Under the pieces are notes generated by a model. It worked only from the letters and a program-made list of their open reading frames with translations, was not told the origin of the DNA and searched no databases. A program made the translations under genes and the position numbers. From positions 62,001-126,000 of the forward strand of contig LT827119.1 of the NCBI GenBank assembly GCA_900169975.1: a stretch of 64,000 nucleotides of DNA, in the 5' to 3' direction. Below, piece by piece: positions 9,295 through 18,156 of the stretch (the stretch's first letter is position 1; every line of letters starts with the position of its first letter). This DNA is from Pseudoflavonifractor sp. Marseille-P3106. GTDB lineage: Bacteria; Bacillota; Clostridia; Oscillospirales; Oscillospiraceae.

Positions 9295-10385
9295 TTCGCC
9301 GCCTCCTTTTCCTCGTGTCCCCGGACAATGACCCGGTACTGGATAAAGAATTCACACCCCAGCATAAAGAAGAGCAGGATGCCGGTGATGACGTCGGAGA
9401 TGGCCACCGGGACCCCCATCCGGGTCTGGAGGGTATCTGCGCCCTTCTCCAATACGGCCAGCATGGCGGAGATGGCCGCCATCCCGAAGGGATTGAGCTG
9501 GGCCAGCCAGGCCACGGTGATGGCGGTGAAGCCCACGCCGCCCGCCACGCCGTCGTAGAGGGTGTTGTTGGCGCCCGAGACCAGCAGGAAGCCCACCAGT
9601 CCGGCCACGGCCCCGGAGAGGGACATGGTCCGCATGATGATCCTGCCCACATTCATGCCCGCGTACCGGGCGGTGGCCTCGGACTCGCCCACCACGGCGA
9701 TCTCATAGCCCTGCTTGGTGTACTTCATGTAGAGGAACATGAGCACCATCAGTACCAGCACGATGATCCAGCCGCAGTACACCCCCGCCACCTTAGGCAG
9801 GCAGGCGTTTTCGGCGAACTGGGCGATCTGCTGGCTGCCCTTGGGCTGCTTTTCCCAGGGCCCGCCCTGGAGCCATTTGACAAAGCCGATGATGATGTAG
9901 TTCATCATCAGGGTGAAGAGGGTCTCATTGGTTCCCCACCGGGCCTTGAAGAAGGCGGGGACCAGGGCCCACAGCCCGCCGCCCACCATGCCCGCCAGGG
10001 CCATCACCAGCAGCAGGGGGACCTGGGGCAGCCGGCCGGCCCAGAAGAGGGCGAAATAGGTGGCGCACACCGCGCCCGCGGTGATCTGTCCCTCGGCGCC
10101 GATGTTCCAGAACTTCATTTTGAAGCAGGGGGCGATGGCCAGTGCGGTACCCAGCAGGGGGATGAAGTTTTTCACCGTCTGCCGGACGGCGGTCTTTTTG
10201 CCCAGGGCGCCGTCCAGAATGGTGGCGTAGGCGGCAAAGGGATTGTTGTTTCCCGCCAGAGCCATGACGATGCCGCCCGCCAGCAGGGCCAGGGCAATGG
10301 CGGCGATGCGGATGGCCCAGCGCTTTCCGGAGGACATGGCCTCCCGCTTGGCCAGGCGCAGCAGAGGGGTGTGTTTTTCGTTCAT
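9291..10385 (-). CDS. ABC transporter permease, nucleoside/BMP type (first permease)
   Basis: A 364-residue permease of the same family (NupP/YufP type). The start is placed at the ATG complementary to 10383-10385 (MNEKHTPLLRLAKREAMSSG), which overlaps the ATPase stop as ATGA; an upstream in-frame start lies inside the ATPase gene and is unlikely. Membrane segments run from about residue 25. The motif VVGESEATARYAGMNVGRII is the cytoplasmic coupling loop that contacts the ATPase. It forms the membrane pore together with the second permease. Confidence 0.9.
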   Translation of the reverse strand: MNEKHTPLLRLAKREAMSSGKRWAIRIAAIALALLAGGIVMALAGNNNPFAAYATILDGALGKKTAVRQTVKNFIPLLGTALAIAPCFKMKFWNIGAEGQITAGAVCATYFALFWAGRLPQVPLLLVMALAGMVGGGLWALVPAFFKARWGTNETLFTLMMNYIIIGFVKWLQGGPWEKQPKGSQQIAQFAENACLPKVAGVYCGWIIVLVLMVLMFLYMKYTKQGYEIAVVGESEATARYAGMNVGRIIMRTMSLSGAVAGLVGFLLVSGANNTLYDGVAGGVGFTAITVAWLAQLNPFGMAAISAMLAVLEKGADTLQTRMGVPVAISDVITGILLFFMLGCEFFIQYRVIVRGHEEKEAAK

Positions 10386-11965
10386 TTTGGCTCCTCCTCT
10401 CTGCCGCCCACGTGGGTCATGTAGAGACCTACTTCCTCCTTGGAGGTCTCCCGGGCATCCACGATGGCCGAGACCTTGCCGCCGCAGAGCACCAGGATCC
10501 GGTCGCACAGCTCCAGCAGCACGTCCAGATCCTCGCCCACCAGCAGCACCGCCACGCCCTTCATCTTCTGCTCATTGAGCAGGCGATAAATGGTGTAGGA
10601 GGAGTTGATGTCCAGGCCCCGCACCGGATAGGCGGTCATGAGCACCGTGGGGCTGGAAGCGATCTCCCGCCCCACCAGCACCTTCTGCACGTTGCCGCCC
10701 GAGAGCCGCCGCACGGGGGTGGACACCCCCGGAGTCACGATCTCCAGCTCGTCGATGAGCCGCCGGGCCAGCTCCTTGGGAGGCTTGCGGTCCACAAAGG
10801 GGCCGTTTCCCTGGACATAGGTCTTGAGCATCATGTTGTCCACCATGTCCATCCCGGCCACCAGACCCATGCCCAGCCGGTCCTCGGGGACAAAGGCCAG
10901 GGAGACGCCGATCTTCTGGATCTGAGCGGGGGTCTTGCCCAGCAGCTCCTCCCCGTCCCGGTCCACCGGCACATGCTGTCCGGCCAGATCGGAATTGGGG
11001 TGAGGGGGATAGTAGAGGACGCTGCCCGCGCCCTTTTGCAGCCCGGCGATGGCCTCCAGCAGCTCTTTCTGGCCGCTGCCCGCCACCCCGGCGATCCCCA
11101 GGATCTCCCCGCCCCGGGCCAGGAAGGAGACGTCGTCCAGCATCCGGACGCCCTCCTTGTTCAACACGGTGAGGTGCCTGGCCTCCAGCCGGGGATCCCG
11201 GTACCGGGCCTCCGGCCGGTCGATGTTCAGGCTCACGGCGTGGCCCACCATCATCTCGGTGAGCTTCTGGGCGTCGGTCTCGGCGGTGTTGACCGTGCCG
11301 ATGTACTTGCCCTTCCGGAGCACCGCCACCTGGTCGGAGATGTCCAGCACCTCGTGGAGCTTGTGGGTGATGATGACGATGGCCTTTCCGTCGGCCTTCA
11401 TGTTCCGCAGCACGGCGAAGAGCTTGTCGGTCTCCTGGGGGGTGAGGACGGCGGTGGGCTCATCCAGGATGAGGATGTCGGCGCCCCGGTAGAGCACCTT
11501 GACGATCTCCACCGTCTGCTTTTCCGAGACCGACATGTCGTAGATCTTCTTGTCCGGATCGATGTCGAAGCCGTAGCGCTCGCTGATCTGGCGCACCTTC
11601 TGGGCGATGGCCCGCTTGTCGAACTTTCCCTTTTCGGGCAGGCCCAGCACGATGTTCTCGGCGGCGGTGAACACGTCCACCAGCTTGTAGTGCTGGTGGA
11701 TCATGCCGATGCCCAGGTCAAAGGCGTCCTTGGGGGAGCGGATGGTGACCTCCCGCCCGCCCACAAAGATCTGCCCTTCGTCGGGGAAGTAGATGCCGGA
11801 GATCATATTCATGAGGGTGGTCTTGCCGCTTCCGTTTTCCCCCAGCAGGGCCAGGATCTCACCCCGGCCCAGCTCCAGGTCGATCTTGTCGTTGGCCACC
11901 ACGGACCCAAATCGCTTGGTCAGGCCCTTGAGACAGATAGCGCCTTCCTGTTCCACACACATCAT
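10382..11965 (-). CDS. ABC transporter ATPase with two nucleotide-binding domains, nucleoside/BMP type
   Basis: A 527-residue double ATPase of the sugar/nucleoside (NupO/YufO, RbsA-like) class. The first half has Walker A GENGSGKTT at about residues 41-49 and Walker B with ILILDEPTAVLTPQE at about 166-180. The signature of this half is degenerate (DMSVSEKQTVEI), as is common here. The second half has a divergent Walker A (GVAGSGQKELLEA) and signature LSGGNVQKVLVGREI. Such proteins power uptake with two permeases. The ATG ATG at its start sits close behind GAGAGG, so the exact first codon is uncertain. Confidence 0.92.
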   Translation of the reverse strand: MMCVEQEGAICLKGLTKRFGSVVANDKIDLELGRGEILALLGENGSGKTTLMNMISGIYFPDEGQIFVGGREVTIRSPKDAFDLGIGMIHQHYKLVDVFTAAENIVLGLPEKGKFDKRAIAQKVRQISERYGFDIDPDKKIYDMSVSEKQTVEIVKVLYRGADILILDEPTAVLTPQETDKLFAVLRNMKADGKAIVIITHKLHEVLDISDQVAVLRKGKYIGTVNTAETDAQKLTEMMVGHAVSLNIDRPEARYRDPRLEARHLTVLNKEGVRMLDDVSFLARGGEILGIAGVAGSGQKELLEAIAGLQKGAGSVLYYPPHPNSDLAGQHVPVDRDGEELLGKTPAQIQKIGVSLAFVPEDRLGMGLVAGMDMVDNMMLKTYVQGNGPFVDRKPPKELARRLIDELEIVTPGVSTPVRRLSGGNVQKVLVGREIASSPTVLMTAYPVRGLDINSSYTIYRLLNEQKMKGVAVLLVGEDLDVLLELCDRILVLCGGKVSAIVDARETSKEEVGLYMTHVGGREEEPK

Positions 11966-12075
11966 CCTCTCTTCGTCCGGACGGAGCCGGACGGGACTTC
12001 AGTTGTTCCGAACCGCTCTGCGGAGTCCCGGAAGCCCGCCTGCGGGACGGGTTTCCGGCGCTGCGCAGAACAGGC

Positions 12076-12108
12076 AAAGGCGGACCGCGCTGTTCACGAT
12101 CCGCCTTT
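12076..12108 (-). promoter_or_regulatory. Intercistronic hairpin between lipoprotein and ATPase genes
   Basis: A 9-bp stem AAAGGCGGA/TCCGCCTTT in the 218-base gap between the lipoprotein gene and the ATPase gene, with a second GC hairpin at about 12138-12157 (CCGGCCCGGCGGGCCGG). Without a long T-run these are more likely mRNA-stabilising or partial-termination elements that raise the amount of binding protein over transporter, a common arrangement in importer operons. Confidence 0.5.
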
Positions 12109-12183
12109 GACCCGGTGTTCCTTGTTCCCAAGATCATCCGGCCCGGCGGGCCGGGCATTCCCAGGGAAATGAAGACGGGGAGC

Positions 12184-13416
12184 TTACTCCTGGGTGATCC
12201 CGTCGATGATCCAGTAGAAGTAGGGCGCGGAGGTCTTGCCGCCGGCCACGTCGGACTCCCGGAAGAAGTCGCCCTCGGCCACGGTCAGGGTGTCGGGCGC
12301 GCTGGCGCCGAAGGCGGTGCCGGTGCCGGTGAAGGGGCCGGCGAAGGGATGGATGGTGCCGTCGGCCAGGCCCTTCTCCACTTCGGCCAGCTTCTCGGCG
12401 GTGCCGGGGGCGGCGATCTTCTCATTGAGGGTGGTGAGCACCACGGAGCCCTCGGCCATGCCCTGGGTCCAGTCCTTGTCAAAGCTCTCGCCGTTGACCA
12501 CGGACTTGATGGCGTACTGGAAGTAGGGGGACCAGTCGATGCGGCAGGAGACGAGGCTGGCCTCGGGGGCCACGCCGGTCATGTCGTTGTTGTAGCCGCA
12601 GTGATACACACCGGCGGTCTGGGCCGCGGTGGCGGGGGTGGTGTTGTCGGAGTGCTGGGAGATGAGCTTGCAGCCCTCGTCTGCCAGAGCGGTGGCCGCG
12701 TTGGCCTCCTCCGTGGCGTTGGACCAGGAGTTGACGTACTTGACCTTCATGGTGGCACTGGGGCAGACGCTCCGGGCGCCCAGATAGAAGGAGGTAAAGC
12801 CGGAGATGACCTCGGCGTAGGGGAAGGCGCCCACATAGCCGATGACGGCCTGGTCGGCGGTGATGTCGCCGGCGTCGATCATCTCCTGGAGCTTCAGTCC
12901 GCCCACCACGCCGGCCAGGTAGCGGCCTTCGTAGATGTTGGCGAACGCGTTATGGACGTTCTTCAGCTCGGAGAAAGAGGAGTTGAGGTTGGTGCAGGCG
13001 ACGAACTGGACGTCCTCGTAGTCGGGGGCCACTTTGAGCATGTAGTCCTCGAAGCCGTAGGAGTTGTTGATGATGAGCTCGCAGCCCTCTTCGGCCAGTT
13101 CGATGTTGGCGTCCTCACAGGAGGAGTCCTCGCCGATGTTGTACTTGACCACCCAGTCGACGTTGATGCCCTCGGCGGCCAGAGCCTCGGTGGCGGCGTC
13201 CTTGCCGCGGATAAAGTTGTAGGTGTAGCCCTGATCGTTCTCATCGCCGATGCAGATGAGGCCGACCTTGATGGTCTTGCCCTCGGCGGCGGCAGACTCC
13301 GCAGCGGCGGACTCGGCGGGGGCTTTGGATTCCGCGGGGGTGCCGGACCCGCCGCAGGCGGCCAGAGACAGGGAAAGGGCTCCCGACAGGAGCAGCGCCA
13401 GATACTTCTTGTTCAT
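12184..13416 (-). CDS. BMP-family substrate-binding lipoprotein, nucleoside-type importer
   Basis: A 410-residue secreted lipoprotein. The N-terminus MNKKYLALLLSGALSLSLAA is a lipoprotein signal peptide followed by Cys-Gly-Gly (lipobox LAAC), then an Ala/Glu/Ser-rich linker. The mature part starts with TIKVGLICIGDENDQGYTYN, typical of BmpA/NupN/Med proteins that bind nucleosides. The ATG complementary to 13414-13416 has AAGGAGG at a normal distance, better than the TTG two codons upstream. It is the first gene of the importer operon. The roughly 190 bases to xpt hold a small hairpin (GGGCTGCC and GGGCAGC) but no purine riboswitch that I can recognise. Confidence 0.93.
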   Translation of the reverse strand: MNKKYLALLLSGALSLSLAACGGSGTPAESKAPAESAAAESAAAEGKTIKVGLICIGDENDQGYTYNFIRGKDAATEALAAEGINVDWVVKYNIGEDSSCEDANIELAEEGCELIINNSYGFEDYMLKVAPDYEDVQFVACTNLNSSFSELKNVHNAFANIYEGRYLAGVVGGLKLQEMIDAGDITADQAVIGYVGAFPYAEVISGFTSFYLGARSVCPSATMKVKYVNSWSNATEEANAATALADEGCKLISQHSDNTTPATAAQTAGVYHCGYNNDMTGVAPEASLVSCRIDWSPYFQYAIKSVVNGESFDKDWTQGMAEGSVVLTTLNEKIAAPGTAEKLAEVEKGLADGTIHPFAGPFTGTGTAFGASAPDTLTVAEGDFFRESDVAGGKTSAPYFYWIIDGITQE

Positions 13417-13612
13417 GTACAAAAGTTCCTCCTTACCAAATTTCCATTCATCCTAAAATCCTTATATAAACGGCCTCACGGCCGGAATTTCAAATGGAAG
13501 GAGTCGGCGCTGCCCGTTTCGGCAGCCCTCGTCATCATCCACTCATCACGCCCTTGTAAAAAGGCCGCCTGTGGCAGCAAAAGGTCTTGTCAGTGCCCAT
13601 CCGGGCGGATTC

Positions 13613-14188
13613 TCAGCAGAAGGTCACGCCCTCTGTCTCACTCATACTCTTGATCCGGGCCAGAGATTCCACCCGAATGCCCTGACCGCGGATCAAATCT
13701 CCGCCGGGCTGGAAAGCCTTCTCCACGCAGATCCCCGCGCCCACAACGGTGGCGCCGGCTCCCTTTACCACCTGAATGAGGCCGTTGAGGGCCGCGCCGT
13801 TGGCCAGGAAGTCGTCGATGAGGAGCACCCGGTCCCCCGGCCTGAGAAACTCCTTGGCCACCATAATGTCGTATACCTTGCCGTGGGTGAAGGACTCCAC
13901 CTTGGCGGTATACACGCTGCCGTCGATGTTCTTGGTCTTGCTCTTCTTGGCAAAGATGACAGGCACGTTGAAATACTGCCCGGCAATGCAGGCGATCCCG
14001 ATGCCCGAGGCCTCGATGGTCAGGATCTTTGTGACGTTTTCACCCCCGAACAGCCGGAAAAATTCTTTTCCGATCTCGTTGTAGAGCTCCACGTCGATCT
14101 GATGGTTCAAAAAGCTGTCCACTTTCAGCACTGCTCCGCCGTTGCGGATCTTTCCGTCCTTCTGGATGCGATCCTCCAGTAGTTTCAT
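13613..14188 (-). CDS. xpt: Xanthine phosphoribosyltransferase
   Basis: A 191-residue purine-salvage enzyme that joins xanthine to PRPP to give XMP. The start MKLLEDRIQKDGKI matches the family N-terminus; an earlier in-frame start five codons upstream is less likely. The PRPP-binding motif is seen as VLLIDDFLANGAA, with the purine-site segment EASGIGIA. Length is normal. It is read in the same direction as the nucleoside importer operon, 197 bases upstream of it, so import and salvage are probably expressed together or under similar control. Confidence 0.95.
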   Translation of the reverse strand: MKLLEDRIQKDGKIRNGGAVLKVDSFLNHQIDVELYNEIGKEFFRLFGGENVTKILTIEASGIGIACIAGQYFNVPVIFAKKSKTKNIDGSVYTAKVESFTHGKVYDIMVAKEFLRPGDRVLLIDDFLANGAALNGLIQVVKGAGATVVGAGICVEKAFQPGGDLIRGQGIRVESLARIKSMSETEGVTFC

Positions 14189-14340
14189 CTCAGCCACTCC
14201 CAATCCCCAGTTCTGATTTATTTATTGTACCTGATATACCGTAAAAATGCAAGCAGAGAGGAACGGATTCTTCCCGCTGTTTCGACGGTGTTTGCTTTTT
14301 TGAATGGCGGCCGTCTTGTCGCCTTTTCCGGTTTTGGAGG

Positions 14341-14384
14341 AAGGGAGGCGCGCTCCAGCACGAAGCGCGCCTCCCTTCTTTTCC
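14341..14384 (+). terminator. Hairpin terminator or leader attenuator before the SLH/GH18 gene
   Basis: A 14-bp stem AAGGGAGGCGCGCT/AGCGCGCCTCCCTT with a CCAGCACGA loop, followed by a T-rich run on the plus strand. No gene ends just upstream on this strand, so it may end a short leader transcript or insulate the following promoter. Confidence 0.65.
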
Positions 14385-14393
14385 CTTCTCCCC

Positions 14394-14422
14394 TTGCGGC
14401 CGGGCCTGCCAGGCATTATAAT
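14394..14422 (+). promoter_or_regulatory. Sigma-A-like promoter of the SLH/GH18 gene
   Basis: TTGCGG at 14394-14399, a 17-base spacer and a perfect TATAAT at 14417-14422, 43 bases before the start codon, with AAAGGAG as ribosome site between. Confidence 0.65.
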
Positions 14423-14464
14423 AGGCAGGTAACCAAACGCCTTACATCTGTAAAGGAGATTGAC

Positions 14465-16090
14465 ATGGGCAAACAAAAACGCCGCTTTGTCTCCGCCCTG
14501 CTGGCGGGACTCATTGCTTTTACCTGTTCCCCCCTCTCCCCCGCCGCCCGGGCCTATACCGATACGGACGCCACCTGGGCCGCCGAGGTCATTGAGAAGG
14601 CTGGGGCCTACGGCCTGATGGAGGGCTACCCGGACGGCCGCTTCGGTGTGGGAGAGAACATGAGCCGGGCCGAGTTCGTCACCGTTCTGGGCCGCATGTT
14701 CGGCTGGCAGAGCGCCTCTCCCGCCGCGCCCACCTACATCGACTGCCCCGCCTCGGCCTGGTACTACTCCGCCGTGGAGACTGCCGCCGCCCACGACGTC
14801 ACCGATCCCGGCGGGGCCTTCCGTCCCGGGGACTACATCAGCCGCGCCGAGATGGCCCAGATGCTGGTCCGGGCCCTGGGGTACAGCCGCCTGGCCCAGT
14901 CCCTGTCCGGCGCCGCCCTTCCCTTCCCAGACGTCGCCGGGGACAAGGGGTACATCGCCATCGCCTACGACCTGGGCATCATCAACGGCGTGGAGGCCAA
15001 CGGAACGCTGAACTTCCTCCCGGGTTTTTCCGCCCCCCGGGAGCAGGCGGCCGCCATGCTGGTGCGCACTTATGAGCGCTACACCTCCCGGACCCAGTGG
15101 CTCCACGGCTTTTACGCCGCCTCCTCCTACTCCCAGATCGGCTACACCGACTCCATGGACGCCGTCAGCGTGGGCTGGGCCCGTCTGGAGGTGAGTGACG
15201 GAGCGATCGCGCTCAACGAGACTTCCGCCAACGGCAACGGCTGGGTCAAGCCCGAGGGCTCGGAACTGGTCACCGACCGGCTGGCGGCCAACTCCATCCC
15301 CTGCAACCTGTGCGTCTTTGCCTCGGCCTCCACGTTCTCTGCCCTCTCCGCCGGCGGGACGCAGACCGAGGTCATCAACCGCCTGGTCTCCGCCGCCCGC
15401 CCCTACGCCGGACTTACCATCGACTTTGAAGGGCTGAAAAGCGCCCAGAGGGAGCCCTTTACCGCCTTTATGACCGCTCTCCGTGCCGCCCTTCCCGCCG
15501 GGCAGAGCCTTTATGTCTGCGTCCAGCCCGACACCTGGTACGGCGGCTTTGACTACCGCGCCCTGGGAGAGCTGTGCGACAAGGTCATCCTTATGGCCCA
15601 CGACTACCAGTGGTCGTCCATCCCCGACTACTATGTGGGCACCTCCAATACTTACTGCCCGGTGACGCCCTTCGACAAGGTCTACACCGCCCTCCGGCAC
15701 GTCACAGACCCTGTCACCGGCGTACAGGACAAGTCCAAGCTGGCGCTGGCCATCTCCTTCAACACCACCGGCTTCCATGTGGACGCCTCCGGGAATCTGA
15801 TGGACACTACCTTCTATCACCCTTCGGCGGCCACCATTGCCCAGCGCCTCCGGCAGGCCGATTCGGTCCGCACCTGGGATGAGGCCAGCCACAACCCCTG
15901 CCTGAGCTACACCGCCGAGGACGGCGAGCGCTACAAGCTCTGGTATGAGGACGCCCAGAGTGTGTCGGACAAGCTCCAGCTGGCCCGGATGTTCGGGATC
16001 ACCGGTGTTTCGGTGTGGCGTTTGGGAGCCATTCCCGCCGATCCCGGCAGCCCCAATTATGACGTCTGGTCCGTGCTCTCCGCCCGTTGA
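14465..16090 (+). CDS. Secreted protein with S-layer homology domains and GH18-like glycosidase domain
   Basis: A 541-residue exported protein. A signal peptide (about residues 1-30) is followed by three SLH-like repeats at about residues 33-205 (for example the GLMEGYPDGRFGVGENMSRA segment), which anchor proteins to cell-wall polymers. The C-terminal half resembles the glycoside hydrolase 18 / YaaH barrel: GLTIDFEGL carries the DxE-type catalytic residues, and VILMAHDYQW follows. It may cleave peptidoglycan or a spore-cortex or septal glycan. AAAGGAG precedes the ATG. The gene is monocistronic or cotranscribed with yitT, which starts 41 bases downstream. Confidence 0.85.
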   Translation: MGKQKRRFVSALLAGLIAFTCSPLSPAARAYTDTDATWAAEVIEKAGAYGLMEGYPDGRFGVGENMSRAEFVTVLGRMFGWQSASPAAPTYIDCPASAWYYSAVETAAAHDVTDPGGAFRPGDYISRAEMAQMLVRALGYSRLAQSLSGAALPFPDVAGDKGYIAIAYDLGIINGVEANGTLNFLPGFSAPREQAAAMLVRTYERYTSRTQWLHGFYAASSYSQIGYTDSMDAVSVGWARLEVSDGAIALNETSANGNGWVKPEGSELVTDRLAANSIPCNLCVFASASTFSALSAGGTQTEVINRLVSAARPYAGLTIDFEGLKSAQREPFTAFMTALRAALPAGQSLYVCVQPDTWYGGFDYRALGELCDKVILMAHDYQWSSIPDYYVGTSNTYCPVTPFDKVYTALRHVTDPVTGVQDKSKLALAISFNTTGFHVDASGNLMDTTFYHPSAATIAQRLRQADSVRTWDEASHNPCLSYTAEDGERYKLWYEDAQSVSDKLQLARMFGITGVSVWRLGAIPADPGSPNYDVWSVLSAR

Positions 16091-16131
16091 GCGGGCGTTA
16101 TCTCATCACCTTTGAATCGAGGGATCTTCCC

Positions 16132-16989
16132 ATGAACACCAAACTTACCCCCGCCGAATTGGGCCGCATGACGCTGGGCTCGGCAATGGTGGCGGTGGGC
16201 GTCTACTTCTTTAAATTCCCCAATCATTTTTCTATGGGCGGGGTCTCCGGCCTGTCTATTCTGCTGGGCCAGCTCATCCCTTCCGATCTCCTCACTCCGG
16301 GCGCCATCAACATGGGGATCAACGTGATCTATCTGATCCTGGGCTTTTTGATCCTCAACAAGGGATTTGGAGTCCGCACGGTGTACTGTTCCCTGCTTTA
16401 TTCCGCCCTGGTCCAGGGGCTGGAATGGATCTGTCCCCTGACCCGTCCCCTTACCGACCAGAAGATGCTGGAGCTCTTTTTTGCCGTCATTCTCCCCGCC
16501 CTGGGCTCGGCGATCCTCTTTAACACCAACGCCTCCACCGGCGGCACCGACATCATGGCGATGATCCTGAAGAAATTCACCGGCCTGGATGTGGGGCGGG
16601 CGCTGCTGGTCTCAGACGTGGCCATCGCCGGCGCCGCCTTGGTGATCTTCAATATTGAGACCGGCCTCTTTTCCCTGCTGGGTCTCGCCCTCAAATCTGT
16701 GCTGGTGGACTCGGTGATCGAATCTCTCAACCGCAAGAAGGCTTTTACGGTGGTCACCCAGGACCCGGAAAAGGTCTGCCACTTTATCAACGAGAGCATG
16801 GCCCGTGGGGCCACGGTCTGGAAGGGCCAGGGCGCCTATACCGGGCAGGATCAGTACATCGTCCTCGCCGCCCTCTCCCGGCACCAGGCGGTGGTCCTGC
16901 GCAACTTTCTCCGGGCCGAGGATCCCCACGCCTTTATGGTCATCACCAATTCCAGTGAGATCTTCGGCAAGGGATTTCTCCGCGCCTGA
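16132..16989 (+). CDS. YitT-family membrane protein with C-terminal DUF2179 domain
   Basis: A 285-residue integral membrane protein. Five or six hydrophobic segments occupy the first ~200 residues, with the family segments GGVSGLSILLGQ and NTNASTGGTDIMAMIL. The C-terminal soluble DUF2179 domain starts near KAFTVVTQDPEKVCHFI. The start is set at the ATG at 16132 behind GAGGG; an upstream ATG at 16087 overlaps the previous stop and has no ribosome site. YitT proteins are widespread in Firmicutes; their function is unsettled. Confidence 0.88.
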   Translation: MNTKLTPAELGRMTLGSAMVAVGVYFFKFPNHFSMGGVSGLSILLGQLIPSDLLTPGAINMGINVIYLILGFLILNKGFGVRTVYCSLLYSALVQGLEWICPLTRPLTDQKMLELFFAVILPALGSAILFNTNASTGGTDIMAMILKKFTGLDVGRALLVSDVAIAGAALVIFNIETGLFSLLGLALKSVLVDSVIESLNRKKAFTVVTQDPEKVCHFINESMARGATVWKGQGAYTGQDQYIVLAALSRHQAVVLRNFLRAEDPHAFMVITNSSEIFGKGFLRA

Positions 16990-17159
16990 CAGAGCGCAAT
17001 GCCGCTCTGATTCCTCCGCGGGCTGCCCCTTTGATGCTCCGTGGAGAAGCTTCCCTGGAAAAAGGAAATATTTCCCTCTCGACAGATTTCCCCTTTTTTC
17101 GAAAATGAATATGGTAAAATATGGTTATCCAATCCATTTTACGAAAGAGGGGTCTGAAC

Positions 17160-17957
17160 ATGGCGTTTCTCCGCAAAAGAGGTCTTTTTGAGAGCAACAG
17201 GGTCGTTTTCCTCCCTGTGGCTGCCCTGGCCCCCAATCCCGGGCAGCCCCGCAAGCGCTTTTCCCGGGAAGGGCTGGAGGAGTTGGCCGCCAGTATTTCT
17301 GAGCACGGGATTCTGCAGCCTCTCTCGGTCCGGAGGACAGGGACCAACGGCTATGAGCTGATTTCCGGAGAGCGCCGCCTGCGGGCGGCCCATATGGCGG
17401 GGCTGACCGAGGTCCCCTGCATCGTGGTGACGGTGGACGCCGCCCAGTCCTCCCTGCTGGCCCTCATCGAAAACGTCCAGCGCCGGGACCTGGACTTTGT
17501 GGAGGAGGCCCAGGCCCTCCAGGCGCTGCTGGACGCCACGGGGGCCTCTCAGGAGACCGTGGCCCGCCAGATCGGAAAATCCCAGTCCGCGGTGGCCAAC
17601 AAGCTGCGCCTGCTCAAGCTCACGCCGGAAACGCTGCGCCTTCTCCGGGAGGCGGGGCTGACCGAGCGCCATGCCCGTGCGCTGCTTCGGCTGGAGATTC
17701 CTGCGCAGCAGGAGTCTGCGGCCCGTTATGTGATCGAACATAATCTCACTGTGGCCCGGACGGAGGACTATGTCCAGAGCCTGCTCTGCCCGCCGCCCCG
17801 GCGGAGCAAGCCAACCTTTATCATTAAGGATGTCCGCCTGTTCCTGAACACGGTCACCCGGGGCCTTTCCATGATGCAGAGCGCAGGGGTCCACGCCGAC
17901 TGCTCCCGGCAAGATACTGACGAGGAGATCCTGCTCACCATTCGAATTCCCCGTTGA
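17160..17957 (+). CDS. noc: Noc/ParB-family DNA-binding protein (nucleoid occlusion type)
   Basis: A 265-residue ParB-like CTPase fold protein. The N-terminal domain holds the CTP-binding box (GYELISGERRLRAAHMAG at about residues 62-79), then the central helix-turn-helix around QETVARQIGKSQSAVANKLR, then a dimerisation domain. A second parB gene follows soj, so this copy, located first and separately, corresponds to Noc of other Firmicutes, which links chromosome position to division. The N-terminal FLRKRG stretch could help membrane contact. The start ATG at 17160 has AAAGAGGGG. Two parS-type sites lie directly after the gene. Confidence 0.85.
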   Translation: MAFLRKRGLFESNRVVFLPVAALAPNPGQPRKRFSREGLEELAASISEHGILQPLSVRRTGTNGYELISGERRLRAAHMAGLTEVPCIVVTVDAAQSSLLALIENVQRRDLDFVEEAQALQALLDATGASQETVARQIGKSQSAVANKLRLLKLTPETLRLLREAGLTERHARALLRLEIPAQQESAARYVIEHNLTVARTEDYVQSLLCPPPRRSKPTFIIKDVRLFLNTVTRGLSMMQSAGVHADCSRQDTDEEILLTIRIPR

Positions 17958-17967
17958 ACCCGTGGAG

Positions 17968-17983
17968 TGTTTCACGTGAAACA
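17968..17983. promoter_or_regulatory. parS centromere-like site 1
   Basis: The exact 16-bp palindrome TGTTTCACGTGAAACA known as the ParB binding site of Firmicutes, 11 bases after the noc stop codon. Confidence 0.95.
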
Positions 17984-18016
17984 ATTCCATGCGGGATGAG
18001 AGTTTCCGCCCCCCCA

Positions 18017-18062
18017 AAAAAAGGCGCGGCATGTTTCACGTGAAACATGCCGCGCCTTTTTT
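18017..18062. terminator. parS site 2 nested in the noc terminator hairpin
   Basis: A perfect 46-bp palindrome whose centre (18032-18047) is again the exact parS sequence TGTTTCACGTGAAACA. The flanks (AAAAAAGGCGCGGCA and complement) give a stem with an A-run on one side and a T-run on the other, so the same DNA can serve as bidirectional rho-independent terminator and as ParB site. Confidence 0.9.
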
Positions 18063-18084
18063 CTGTTCCTTTTTGCTTCCCCTA

Positions 18085-18113
18085 TTGAAAAGAAGTAGTT
18101 TGACGGGTATAAT
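18085..18113 (+). promoter_or_regulatory. Sigma-A-like promoter of soj-parB
   Basis: TTGAAA at 18085-18090, 17-base spacer, TATAAT at 18108-18113, 44 bases before the soj start codon. Confidence 0.75.
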
Positions 18114-18156
18114 AAACCGTATAACAACTCATTTTCGCGAGAAAGGGCAGTGCGTT

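Noticed and set aside
13417-13612. Purine riboswitch before the nucleoside-type lipoprotein gene or xpt
   Set aside because: The conserved core of the class could not be found on the minus strand here or upstream of xpt at 14189-14260.
14222-15892. A 556-residue minus-strand frame opposite the SLH/GH18 gene
   Set aside because: Low-complexity Gly/Val/His-rich translation typical of a shadow frame; the plus-strand gene has signal peptide, SLH repeats and promoter.
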